Shown here in pieces: positions 11,834 to 22,334 of a stretch of DNA of 64,000 nt. The position numbers were made by a program, and so were the translations under genes. The stretch is from Owenia fusiformis (taxonomy: Eukaryota; Annelida; Polychaeta; Sabellida; Oweniidae): positions 13,654,347-13,718,346 of the forward strand of contig CAIIXF020000009.1 in NCBI GenBank assembly GCA_903813345.2. Reading direction: 5' to 3'. Numbering within the stretch: position 1 is the stretch's first letter; each line of letters starts with the position of its first letter. A model generated the notes under the pieces. It saw nothing but the letters and a program-made list of their open reading frames with translations, did no database searches and had not been told where the DNA came from.

Positions 11834-14800
11834 ATAACAAAAGAGTTCTTCAACTTGACATACAACTTTTACCGGCGTCCCAATGCCGACTACAGTGTGA
11901 ATGGCACGGACAAACTTATTTCACAGAGAGACCTCACAACACTCTGGAGTCTGGCCACAACCGTCTATCTAGTTGGATGTATGTTGGGCAACATTTGCGT
12001 CGGGGTCATCGCAGAGAAGATAGGAGAGTAAGGATTCCTACAGGGTGTTTAGAAAATAAAGGTCCCTAAAAGTAAAACCTTTGTGAATTTATGATATCAT
12101 TTGATGACATATTTCAGATTTTGTACAGCATACCGTATTTGTATCTTTATTTTCAGGACACCCTGTACTGAATGATTATTTTAGAGTAAAGGGTGGTTGT
12201 AAGTGTCACTTTTCTAAACGTAACAAAATGTATAGACTAGACCCAAGGAGGATTGGTTCCCAGGATCGAAACTCGATATTTTCCAACAATGAAAACGTCG
12301 AAATGTCGTTATTTTCTAAAATTATAACCGACTATAAAGTCAAAATAAAGAATCTTTTTTTTAATTTTTATATTTCCTTTATTTCATAATACATCATACA
12401 AACAGATACAAGGCCTACGCCGAAGCATTATTGGCCCTGCTAAAGCAGTTACAATATAGGTTAACATAGGTCACAATGTAAAAATGATAGATATAAAACA
12501 TATTTATGAACATGAAAATAATCGTGAAAACGTGAAGACAGGTCAGAGATATATATACATATTAATGAATATGAATGAATATATTAACTTCCTTGACAAT
12601 AGAGTGTAAAAATTCGGCTGTTGATTCAATAGCCTTTTTATTTGTAATTGTGTCAAGAGAAGGATCTGCAAAAAGTAGAAAGTCTACCCTGTCTTCCTGT
12701 TTTCTATTATTAAAAGAGTTTAAATTAAAGGATGGCAGTCCCCCTAATTCTCTGTGAAAATTGAGTCTTTGAATGTTAAAAAGAGTTAAAAGAATTGAAC
12801 CAATATCTCGATCGTTTCTTGTGACTTTTGGAATTTTTTGCTAGGAAATAAGTCAACCCGACAACTTTTTATCAAAAGTTTACTTCAAAATGGTTTTTCA
12901 TTTACTATGGGCTTTCAATTAGAAACTAGCCTAATTACCGTTTGCTTAATTATGTCCGAGCTACTTTAAATGCGTATGATCTCTACTCAAACGGAACTTT
13001 ACAAAAAGTGTTTTTCCATTTTATTTTAATATATAAAATTCACATTTAAAGGCAGAATCAGATCTAGCAAGATAGCGGATCTTTTGTGAGATATTATATT
13101 TGAGATTGTAAGGAACATATTGGTAGGTCAAATGTTCATGTTGCTTGCAATTCTGTTACTCTCTATGGATCTGATTCTGCCTAATCTAATGTATCATTCT
13201 TACACGTGAAGAATCTCAAATGTATGCTATAAAAGTTATAACTTTATTTTTTAGGAGATGGTCTCTCGTATTTGCATCGCTATTTGCGTTCATAGGCAGT
13301 GCCATTATGACCCCTACACTGGTCGCTAGATCGCCAGAGATGCTAATTATCGGTCGTTTCTTCATAGGGATAAATGACGGTGAGTATGATTGCATTTTAT
13401 TTTCATGCAGGTGCCCCATGTGGCAGTTCACTTTATCTATATCATGGGCTTTCAATTAAGGCTGGCTGAGGATATGGTGACAATGTTAACTTAACAAGTC
13501 GAGGTGATTTTGGTAAGTCCAAAATATTGTGAGACTAAAGGATAATGTATATCGTTTAGCAAATCGCTCGTTTTTGGCTTTGCCCACATTATAAAAGGTA
13601 CGATCCCGGAATAATACTCAAGGGTGCTCAGGATGAAGTCGGTGTGGAAAGACATCTGCCTGTTTATGTAGCAATCTGTAGTATAGATCGCCATGCATTT
13701 ATAAAACGGATATTTTGATGAATCAATTTCACCTTTTATTCGGGTGAAGTTTAGGATCTTCTGTTTGTGTTCAATGAGGAAAATTGATATCTTCATTTAC
13801 TTTTCAAGTATAATTAAGTGCAAAGCAAGGCCTTAAGTTTACGACATTATACAAGTATTTTCGGCGGGAGATTTGTAACTTACTCATTTTTTTCGACATT
13901 TTGACAGAATATGGTTCTTTCCTTTTCGTAGAAACATTGACCATACCATGCAATATATACCTCTAGTATCACTACACGTACGTATCAACATTTCGTCTGA
14001 ACACGGTATAAAACCTCTCAAACCTTCTAGAAAGCACGACAATTTTTTTGAAAAAATGATCATTGTTCACAAGAATCATCATAGTTTCTATAACTCTATC
14101 ATCTTGAAATATTGATTAAATATTGATTGCGAGAAATTGATTTTTCTTTGAAAGTATACGACGTAAAGGAGGTATACGACATTTCATTGTAGATTTTTAA
14201 TTCCCTGAACGTTGTACCTTTTACGTCGTATATTTTCAAAAAAAATAATTTCCCCGGAATTCTTTCATTGATTTGGGAAACTGATGTGCCTGGATAATAT
14301 GTAAAAATTGTATTGTTCATCTTATCAACATTTCAAGATGATAGGGCTAAAATTGTAGAAACTATGTTGACTTTAGTGAAAAGTTATTATTGTTTTTCAA
14401 GGAATTGTCGTGCTTTCTAGAAGGTTTAAGAAGTTTTAGACTGTGCTCAGACGAAATGTCGAGACGTAGTGATACACTGATACTAGAGGTATATCTGCAA
14501 GATATGGTCAATGTTTCTATGAAAGGGAAAGAACCATATTCTGTCAAAACGTCGAAATAAATGAAAACTTACAAATCTCCCTCAGAAAATACTACTGAAT
14601 ATAACGTCGTTAACTTCTGGTGATACGACGTATAAGAGAATGGGGTGTGAAACTAGTCTGGAGTCGCCATAATGCATTTAAGCGGGAAGGTATGCGTGAC
14701 CATTTAACCGTAAGAAAGAAATGAATTATGAATTTATATTAATATTTATTCACCCTTGACATTTTTGTTTCAACCTTAAGGCATATATTGTCGATCAAAA

Positions 14801-17800
14801 CTTTTGACCGGTCTTTTCAATCAAAATCGTGAATTCATTAAGGTTCTAAAATTTTGTCGGTGTACTGTTATCCCTAGTTTTCATCGGACTGCGATTAATT
14901 AATGGTTTATTGTGAGTAAGAACTTATTCTAAAGATTGCATATTGGTCTCGCCCTCTGATGATGTTTATTTGCAGAATTTTCTTTTGGCCCTGTCCCCAT
15001 ATGTTGTATGTGGCCTTATATTTATTACGTATAGGGTTGTCCCAGGCGGGGTCTCATGATGGAATTGTAGCTGTACTTGCATGATTCTATATGGGTCTTG
15101 CCATTATATGGTTTTATATGTCCTTTGGTGGTATGGGTCTTTCACGTGCCCTTGTAGTACATGCGTTTGCAGGACTGCCTTTGTTGTAATTATAGGATTA
15201 TCTATGGGTCTCGCCCCTATATTCCTCTCTGAGATCACACCAGTCCACCTAAGGGGATCATTGGCGACGTGCCATCAGCTGGGCATCACCATCGGTGCCC
15301 TTTCCACGGCTATCCTTGGTTTGAAGCAACTTTTAGGTGAGTTGAAATTTCTTACATATAATTGTGTCAAACTTTAAAGATGATTTAAGCTTTGGCTTGC
15401 TTCTTCAATCATACTAAAAGTATATTTTAAGGATGATAACGAATAATATGAAACATTCAAGGGGTACGATTTCACTTTTCTAGTGATCCTTGTTTATGAA
15501 ACATACATTACACGTCGCACGAAACTGGGGACAATTAGCGTAACATTATGGCGTCAAAAAACCAAGACAAAACAATGAGCAGCATAGGGCGCAAACAGCC
15601 TTACAACGTCAAAAACGACAAGCGTCACATTTTTGTCAAGTTTAGTCAACCTAAAAATAAAATACTTTATCCTTATCTAATCATGACAAAATTCACAGGC
15701 TAGCAAGATCTCGAAGACAATATTTCTAAAATGTTTTTGAATTTTGGAAAACGGTCAAGAAATCCACTTTGGGCGTTGGTAAAAATTGATATGTATGGAA
15801 TTTGTGGTAGAAAATCGATGCGTCACATATTTTTCAAGTCTCGAAAACCAGCTCTTATTTTAATATTATTTGCAAAATAAACAAACTGGTTATTGTTTTG
15901 TAAATTTCGCCATGACAATATTGTGCAGTTAATTTTTCTTTCAAATCAGAGTTGAATTAGAAGGTTAAATGAAGGTAAACTTATTGCTCGTCCCATTCGC
16001 CTTCAAAACCTTACACAATTTTGAAAATTTTAAAAGCGTTCATATATGATAATTTGAACTGTAGCCGTTAAGCAATTGTGACGTCATAAATGAACATGTT
16101 CTATTGAATAAATTGTGAAATTTTAGTGGGATTTTGATCATTATTTCAAAAGCTATCCCAATTTCAACGAGCCCTGTAAGTGTAAAGTGTTACGTCTTAC
16201 AGCGTATTTGACGATTTTGGGATATGTTTAACTTTAAAAATATGTTGGATCCCATCAAAATTTTGAAGAAAAAATAATTTCACTGAAATGCGAATAAAAA
16301 ATACTTCAAAATGATATATACAACACATAGCTAACTTTTTAAATAAGGCAGAGATTAAGGCTCAAAGCTGAAATCAGCCCGTATTTCCCGAATTGTCCCC
16401 AGGTCCGTGCACGTCATAACATACGATTTCACTTTTCTAGTGATCCTTGTTTATTTCTTTTGAACGATGATGATTTCATTGTTTTGACTAATATTTCAGG
16501 AACTGCCGATCGGTGGCCATATCTGTTACTTCTGAACATCATCCCAGCTTCAGTATCTCTGTTTGTTCTTCCCTTCCTACCTGACTCTCCACGATACCTC
16601 CTTCTCACCAAGAATGAGCCTTCTCTAGCGAGGAAATGTATGGTTTTAGATATTATAATGTTCGATTTAAAATCGTTTCATGTTTTGATCAATCTGTGGC
16701 ACATAGTTCACTGTTTAACCTCAATGCATTGCCATGGTGTAGAACCCAAACGCTCCTACATGCACGACGGAGCGTTACATATGATCACAACTCATATGTT
16801 TTGCATTTCCAATGTTTTTTATAAAGGTTGTAATTAAAATCATATTATTTCCAGCTTTGCAATTCTACCGTAACAGAGAGGATGTTGATGCCGATTTGAA
16901 TGAGGTAGAGACCGAAGCACGTGATGCTGGCATACAATATACCATGAAGCAAGTGTTGACTGATAGAAGTCTCCGCTGGCCACTGTTCATCGTAGTCTTT
17001 CTAAACATCGCCCAGCAATTGTCCGGTATCGATGCTGTAATTATGAGTTTTTAACATATGGATTTTAGTTAAAGAAATGAGGAGTAGAGTGGGAAAATGT
17101 TGAAATCTTTTGAATTACCTTACCAATTTCAAAAAAAAGAAATCAGATATCTGATCAAACATAAAAAATATTGGAGCTTAAATATGCTGAATTGACCCAT
17201 TTTCAATCTGTACATGTATAACCTTATAAAAGTAAAAACAATTTTGAAATAAATCAGAACAGCGGGACGGTTTCAGATAAGTCACCCTCTCTCAAATATG
17301 CTTTATTATATAGGCTAGACAATATAAGAGGGAGCTGTGACTTACTCCCCATGGACGTTTAGTATATGTCATTTTCATGGTAGGTCGTGTTTTACCCTTT
17401 GCATTTGTATGACTTTTTGAAAAATCACCATTTGGAATATTTTTCAGATTTTCTTTTATTCTGAAATGATCTTTGAGATCGCACAAGTTGAAGATATCCA
17501 AATGGCTATTGTTTTTACAAATATAGTTCCTGTTGTCACGACAATGGTTTCCGTAAGTTCACCTTTAATCTTCTATTCTATGATTAAAATATCCAGATTC
17601 AGTGCATCAGATCTATAGGGGGTGACACATTGTGAGCAACATGTACAATTGACCAACCCCCAAAATAGCGAAAATTTGAAAATTCCCAAATAACAGTACC
17701 TCTGTTATTACAGGTGCTGTATTGTTAGTAACACTATTATTGACTATTATTATTGTATTGTTAGAACTACAATTGTTGCAAGTGTTGTATTGTTAGTACT

Positions 17801-20800
17801 ACCATTATTTCAGTTGTTGTGTTGCTAGTACCACTATTATCGAAGCTAATGATTGTTAGTACTGCCATTATTGCAGGTGCTGTATTTTTAGCACTACTTA
17901 GTGGCACTTTCATTCCAGGTTGTGTATTGTTATAGTACCTCTATTATTGCAGTTGCTGTATTGTAAGTACCACTTTTCTTGCAGCTGATGTTTTGTTAGT
18001 ATCAGTATTATTGCAGTTGTTGTATTATTAGAACCAGTAATTCTTCTCAGGGGGGAGATCTTCCAAAGTTCAGCCTTCGTGTTCGGTCACATGGTAGATC
18101 CATACTCGTATAAGGCTTATAGGACCATTATAGGAATCCAACTGACCGTTGTCCGCCATTTTGAGTAGCATGTGATACATCCATATAAGGCTTGTATGCC
18201 CATACGAGATGATTAAGGGGAATCCCTGAATACGAAAGAATATGATAGTATTATGGGAGCTACTCACTTCTTCTAAATTATTCTATTATTGCAGGTTGTG
18301 TATTGTTATTAGTGCAACTATTATTTTGCAGGTTGCGTATTGTTATTAGTGCAACTACAGTATTATTGCAGATTATGTATTGTTATTAGTGTAACTATTA
18401 TTGCAGGTTGCATATTGTTATTAGTTCAACTATTATTGCAGGTTGTGTGTTGATATAAGTTCAACTATTATTCCAGGTTGCATATTGTTATTAGTGCAAC
18501 TATTATTGCAGGTTGTGTATTGTTATTAGAGCAACTATCATTGCAGATTGTGTATTGATATACGTTCAACTATTATTGCAGGTTGCATATTGTTATTAGT
18601 TCAACTATTATTGCAGGTTGCATATTGTTATTAGTTCAACTATTATTGCAGGTTGTGTATTGTTATTACTTATTAGTAGTTCTTCTATTATTGCAGGTTG
18701 TGTATTGTTATTAGTGCAACTATCATTGCAGATTGTGTATTGTTATACGTTCAACTATTATTGCAGGTTGCATATTGTTATTAGTTCAACTATTATTGCA
18801 GGTTGCATATTGTTATTAGTTCAACTATTATTGCAGGTTGTGCATTGATATACGTTCAACTATTATTGCAGGTTGCATATTGTTATTAGTTCAACTATTA
18901 TTGCAGGTTGCATATTGTTATTAGTTCAACTATTATTGCAGGTTGTGTATTGTTATTACTTATTAGTAGTTCTACTATTATTGCAGGTTGTGTATTGTTA
19001 TTAGTACAACTATCATTGCAGATTGTGTATTGTTATACGTTCAACTATTATTGCAGGTTGCATATTGTTATTAGTTCAACTATTATTGCAGGTTGCATAT
19101 TGTTATTAGTTCAACTATTATTGCAGGTTGTGCATTGATATACTTTCAACTATTATTGCAGGTTGCATATTGTTATACGTTCAACTATTATTGCAGGTTG
19201 CATATTGTTATTAGTTCAACTATTATTGCAGGTTGCATATTGTTATTAGTTCAACTATTATTGCAGGTTGCATATTGTTATTAGTTCAACTATTATTGCA
19301 GGTTGTGTATTGTTATTACTTATTAGTAGTTCTACTATTATTGCAGGTTGTGTATTGTTATTAGTGCAACTACCATTGCAGATTGTGTATTGTTATACGT
19401 TCAACTATTATTGCAGGTTGCATATTGTTATTAGTTCAACTATTATTGCAGGTTGCATATTGTTATTAGTTCAACTATTATTGCAGGTTGTGTATTGTTA
19501 TTAGTGCAACTATCATTGCAGATTGTGTATTGATATACGTTCAACTATTATTGCAGGTTGCATATTTTTTATTAATATAACTATTATTGCAGGCTGTGTA
19601 TTGTTATTAGTGCAACTATCATTGCAGATTGTGTATTAATATAAGTCCAACTATTATTGCAGGTTGCATATTGTTATTAGTTCAACTATTATTGCAGGTT
19701 GTGTATTGTTATTAGTGCAACTATCATTGCAGATTGTGTATTGATATAACTCCAACTATTATTGCAGGTTGCATATTGTTATAAGTCCAACTATTATTGC
19801 AGGTTGCATATTGTTATTAGTTCAACTATTATTGCAGATTGTGTATTGTTACTAGAGCAACTATCATTGCAGATTATGTATTGATATACGTTCAACTATT
19901 ATTGCAGGTTGTGTATTGTTATTAGTTCAACTATTATTGCAGGTTGCATATTGTTATTAGTTCAACTATTATTGCAGGTTGTGTATTGTTATTAGTGCAA
20001 CTATCATTGCAGATTGTGTATTGATATACGTTCAACTATTATTGCAGGTTGCATATTGTTATTAGTTCAACTATTATTGCAGATTGTGTATTGATATACG
20101 TTCAACTACTATCGCAGGTTGCATATTGTTATTATTTCAACTATTATTGCAGGTTGCATATTGTTATTATTTCAACTATTATTGCAGGTTGCATATTGTT
20201 ATTAGTTCAACTATTATTGCAGGTTGTGTATTGTTATTAGAGCAACTATCATTGCAGATTGTGTATTGTTATCAGAGCAACTATCATTGCAGATTGTGTA
20301 TTGATATACGTTCAACTATTATTGCAGGTTGCATATTGTTATTAGTTCAACTATTATTGCAGATTGTGTATTATTACTAGAGCAACTATCATTGCAGATT
20401 ATGTATTGATATACGTTCAACTATTATTGCAGGTTGTGTATTGTTATTAGTTCAACTATTATTGCAGGGTGCATATTGTTATTAGTTCAACTATTATTGC
20501 AGGTTGTGTATTGTTATTTGTGCAACTATTATTGCAGGTTGTATATTGATATAATTGCAAATATTGATGCAGGTTGTATTGATTGACAAGATGGGCCGCC
20601 GTATGTTGCTCCTACTCTCGACGACTATAATGATGCTATCTTGTATTCTCATAACTACCTCCATCAGCCTACAGGTAAATTGTATGAAGAAAACCATATT
20701 GTGTATAAGTGTTTTGAGATAAAGCTTAAATCAATAGACAATGTCAAGCATGTTTAAAGGTCTTCTTTGCCACATATCTTTAAATGCAAATCATCTATGT

Positions 20801-21879
20801 TTAGGCACTGGTCCCCTGGATGAGCTATGCGTCTATTGGATTTGTCAATCTCTACTCTGTTGGATACGCCCTCGGTCTAGGTAAATCACGAGACCATTAA
20901 TTTGTCTTTAATTGTCTCATCGGCATCATAGAATCTCTACTCGAGAAGGATTTTCTATGGCGTTACGTCATTTCTAAGGGGCGTAAGTTTGCCAAAATGA
21001 GACAACACTAAGACAACAATACTGCCGGACTATTTCTTACATGTTATATTCAAAATGACAAGTGATTCGATAAAATATGTTATGTTCTTTGGGATTTGCT
21101 TTTTCTACTATGCTTCAAAATATTTTAGGTGCTATACCTCTAATGATTGGAACAGAGTTGTTTAGGCAAGGCCCTAGACCACAAGCAATGGCTATTGGAG
21201 GCCTCGTCAATTGGTTATGTGACCTTCTTGTCAGTATAGGCTTTCCCCTTCTAAACGTATGTACTATTTATTTTTATAATAGTTGAAAAAGGGGTGGGAT
21301 ATTCTTATTCCCAAAGCTTTTATCCCAGCTTTTATGAGCGGCGTTCGCAGGTGATGACACTTTGTCATGTTATTGTTGGTGTATTTTGAAAGGAAACATT
21401 TTAGAAAGTTTAAAGCCTACTTTTCCAACATGCCACTGACCTGTACGGGGTTTCAAGCATATCTAACCGAATGTCTTAGAAAATATTTTTGCTGTGTGTG
21501 GAATGAATGATATGAATGAATGTCTTTTGATTGGAACGTTTTTTGTCGAATTGGTAGTTTTTGTATTTTACGTCTTTTGTAACAATTGCCAATATTAACT
21601 GAAACAAACCACTTGTATCCTCTGTTTACTGAAGTTAATAATGATAAATAATGTTTTCATACTCTTATCTTTCAGGGAGTTCTGAAACAGTACACCTTTC
21701 TAATTTTTATGACGTTTCTGATTGTATTTATCGTGTTCATATTCTTCAAAGTGCCGGAGACTAAGAATCGAACAATTGAGGAAATTGCCCAAGACTTTGA
21801 TACTCGTACGTCAAATGATGATGAAGCTACACCATTGAACACTACAGTTGAGTGGAACAGTGTTGTGGAAGCGAAATGA
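11834..21879 (+). CDS. SLC2A/GLUT facilitative sugar transporter, 5' end missing
   Basis: Major facilitator protein that lets hexoses cross the plasma membrane. Ten exons join in frame: 11834-12027, 13255-13379, 15196-15336, 16500-16637, 16855-17036, 17448-17552, 20573-20674, 20805-20880, 21129-21256, 21676-21879 (TGA at 21877). They give 464 residues starting at ITKEFFNLTYN, about residue 38 of human GLUT1, so the start codon and first helix lie upstream and were not found. Family marks: LIIGRFFIG, LRGSLATCHQLGI, PDSPRYLL, QQLSGIDA, DKMGRR, ELFRQGPRP and VPETKN. Oddities: the first loop reads IGERW where GLUTs have GRR, and GLUT1's PIPW is AIPL, so the inhibitor-stacking tryptophan is lost, as in the class II (GLUT5-like) group. 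The donor after 17036 (GTAATT) is weak. Class assignment is uncertain. Confidence 0.9.
12039..12167. mobile_element. Mariner-like MITE 12 bp from a splice donor
   Basis: A 129-bp element with ends TACAGGGTGTTTAGAAAATAA and, reversed, TACAGGGTGTCCTGAAAATAA. It begins eleven bases after the transporter exon that ends at 12027. The donor (GTAAGG at 12028) is left intact. Confidence 0.75.
12358..12840 (-). mobile_element. LINE 3' fragment (L2/CR1/Jockey-like)
   Basis: Read on the minus strand, about 12838-12562 is one open frame without a start. It contains IGSILLTLFNIQRLNF, then RVDFLLFADPSLDTITNKKA, then a stop. This looks like the C-terminal tail of LINE reverse transcriptases (V-[ED]-FLL-x-x-[DS]-P...TNK). 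It is followed by a 3' UTR and an A-rich end at about 12358-12372 (T-rich on +). It is 5'-truncated, as usual for LINE copies, and lies in a transporter intron. The clade is a guess. Confidence 0.6.
13049..13186. mobile_element. Small palindromic repeat of the GGCAGAATCAGATC family
   Basis: Ends AAAGGCAGAATCAGATC and the inverse GATCTGATTCTGCCT. Its right half, reversed, shares 'ttgcaagcaacatg...tgacctaccaat' with partial copies at about 17600-17670 and 30940-31010, and its end sequence with about 9820. This is a dispersed MITE-like family. Confidence 0.6.
13832..14625. mobile_element. About 790-bp imperfect hairpin (foldback element)
   Basis: About 270 bp of left arm (13832-14105) reappear inverted at about 14325-14625. 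Shared blocks include AACCTTCTAGAAAGCACGAC, TTTCGTCTGA, TGACCATA and GGGAGATTTGTAA. A shorter inner inverted pair (GTATACGACGTAAA / TTTTACGTCGTATA) lies near 14153 and 14220, so the arms continue towards the centre. It sits in the transporter intron between 13379 and 15196. No coding capacity. Confidence 0.75.
15465..16454. mobile_element. TIR element flanked by a perfect 33-bp direct repeat
   Basis: A 33-bp sequence beginning TACGATTTCACTTTTCTAG occurs identically at 15465-15497 and 16422-16454. The 924 bp between begin with CATTACACGTCGCACGAAAC followed by TGGGGACAATT. They end with AATTGTCCCCAGGTCCGTGC and ACGTCATAAC, an imperfect inverse match of about 30 bp. This looks like a non-autonomous DNA transposon, but a 33-bp duplication is far longer than usual. 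The right copy ends 45 bp before the exon that starts at 16500. Confidence 0.7.
17690..20560. repeat. 35-bp minisatellite carrying splice-acceptor copies
   Basis: From about 18290 to 20550 the unit is roughly 35 bp, of the form TTATTGCAG|GTTGCATATTG followed by TTATTAGTTCAACTA, with variants GTTGTGTATTG and a 29-30 bp start GATTGTGTATTGATATACG. That is on the order of 60 copies. Decayed units reach back to about 17690. The array ends at the real acceptor GATGCAG|GTTGTATTGATTGAC at 20572/20573, which the unit resembles on both sides of the AG. The small hydrophobic open frames inside are products of the repeat. Confidence 0.95.
20571..20590 (+). promoter_or_regulatory. True 3' splice site at the array edge
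   Basis: The transporter exon begins at 20573 with GTTGTATTGATTGACAAG (VVLIDK). The phase is fixed by the MVS-VVLIDKMGRR junction, which matches the GLUT family without gaps, so this AG rather than any of the many upstream AGs must be used for a normal protein. Confidence 0.85.
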
Positions 21880-22160
21880 TGTAATAGATATTAAATAGAT
21901 GCAAGATACCTTGGCGTATGGCGTAACCCACCTATCCAAGAGTGATACCACTTGCACACCAACTGTCTTCATGTGGATGATATATATACGTGTAATATCC
22001 CAACAATTACAAACGAAGTTATGTAGGGATAAAGTGAAACTTCTGTCTATCATTTTATGAATATTATTTTATGACATCTCTCAGATTCAGGAAAATGTGA
22101 TCGAGGGCATCATATTTTGTGAATTGAAATTTGATAGACAATAAGGTTGGCATTTTAGTA

Positions 22161-22166
22161 AATAAA
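22161..22166 (+). terminator. Poly(A) signal of the sugar transporter
   Basis: AATAAA 282 bases after the stop codon. It is the plausible 3' end signal for the + strand gene. Confidence 0.55.
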
Positions 22167-22229
22167 ATTACTGAGGTTAACACAAATGAGAAGTAACAAA
22201 GGGAGACAATGAAACATTTTATAAATACT

Positions 22230-22235
22230 TTTATT
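22230..22235 (-). terminator. Poly(A) signal of CRLF3
   Basis: AATAAA on the minus strand, about 100 bases past the CRLF3 stop. Together with the + strand signal at 22161 it puts the 3' ends of the two convergent genes within roughly 70 bp, possibly overlapping. Confidence 0.5.
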
Positions 22236-22334
22236 AAGTTTTGAAACTAAGTTATCACTAAGCGCATTTTCTACATAGATCTAATAAATAAATGCTACAT
22301 AAGAATACAATCCATCTTAAACTATAAATATAAG

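Noticed and set aside
18618-20380. Hydrophobic repeat open frames (STIIAGCILLLVQLLLQ)
   Set aside because: 35-bp intron minisatellite read in three frames; not membrane proteins.
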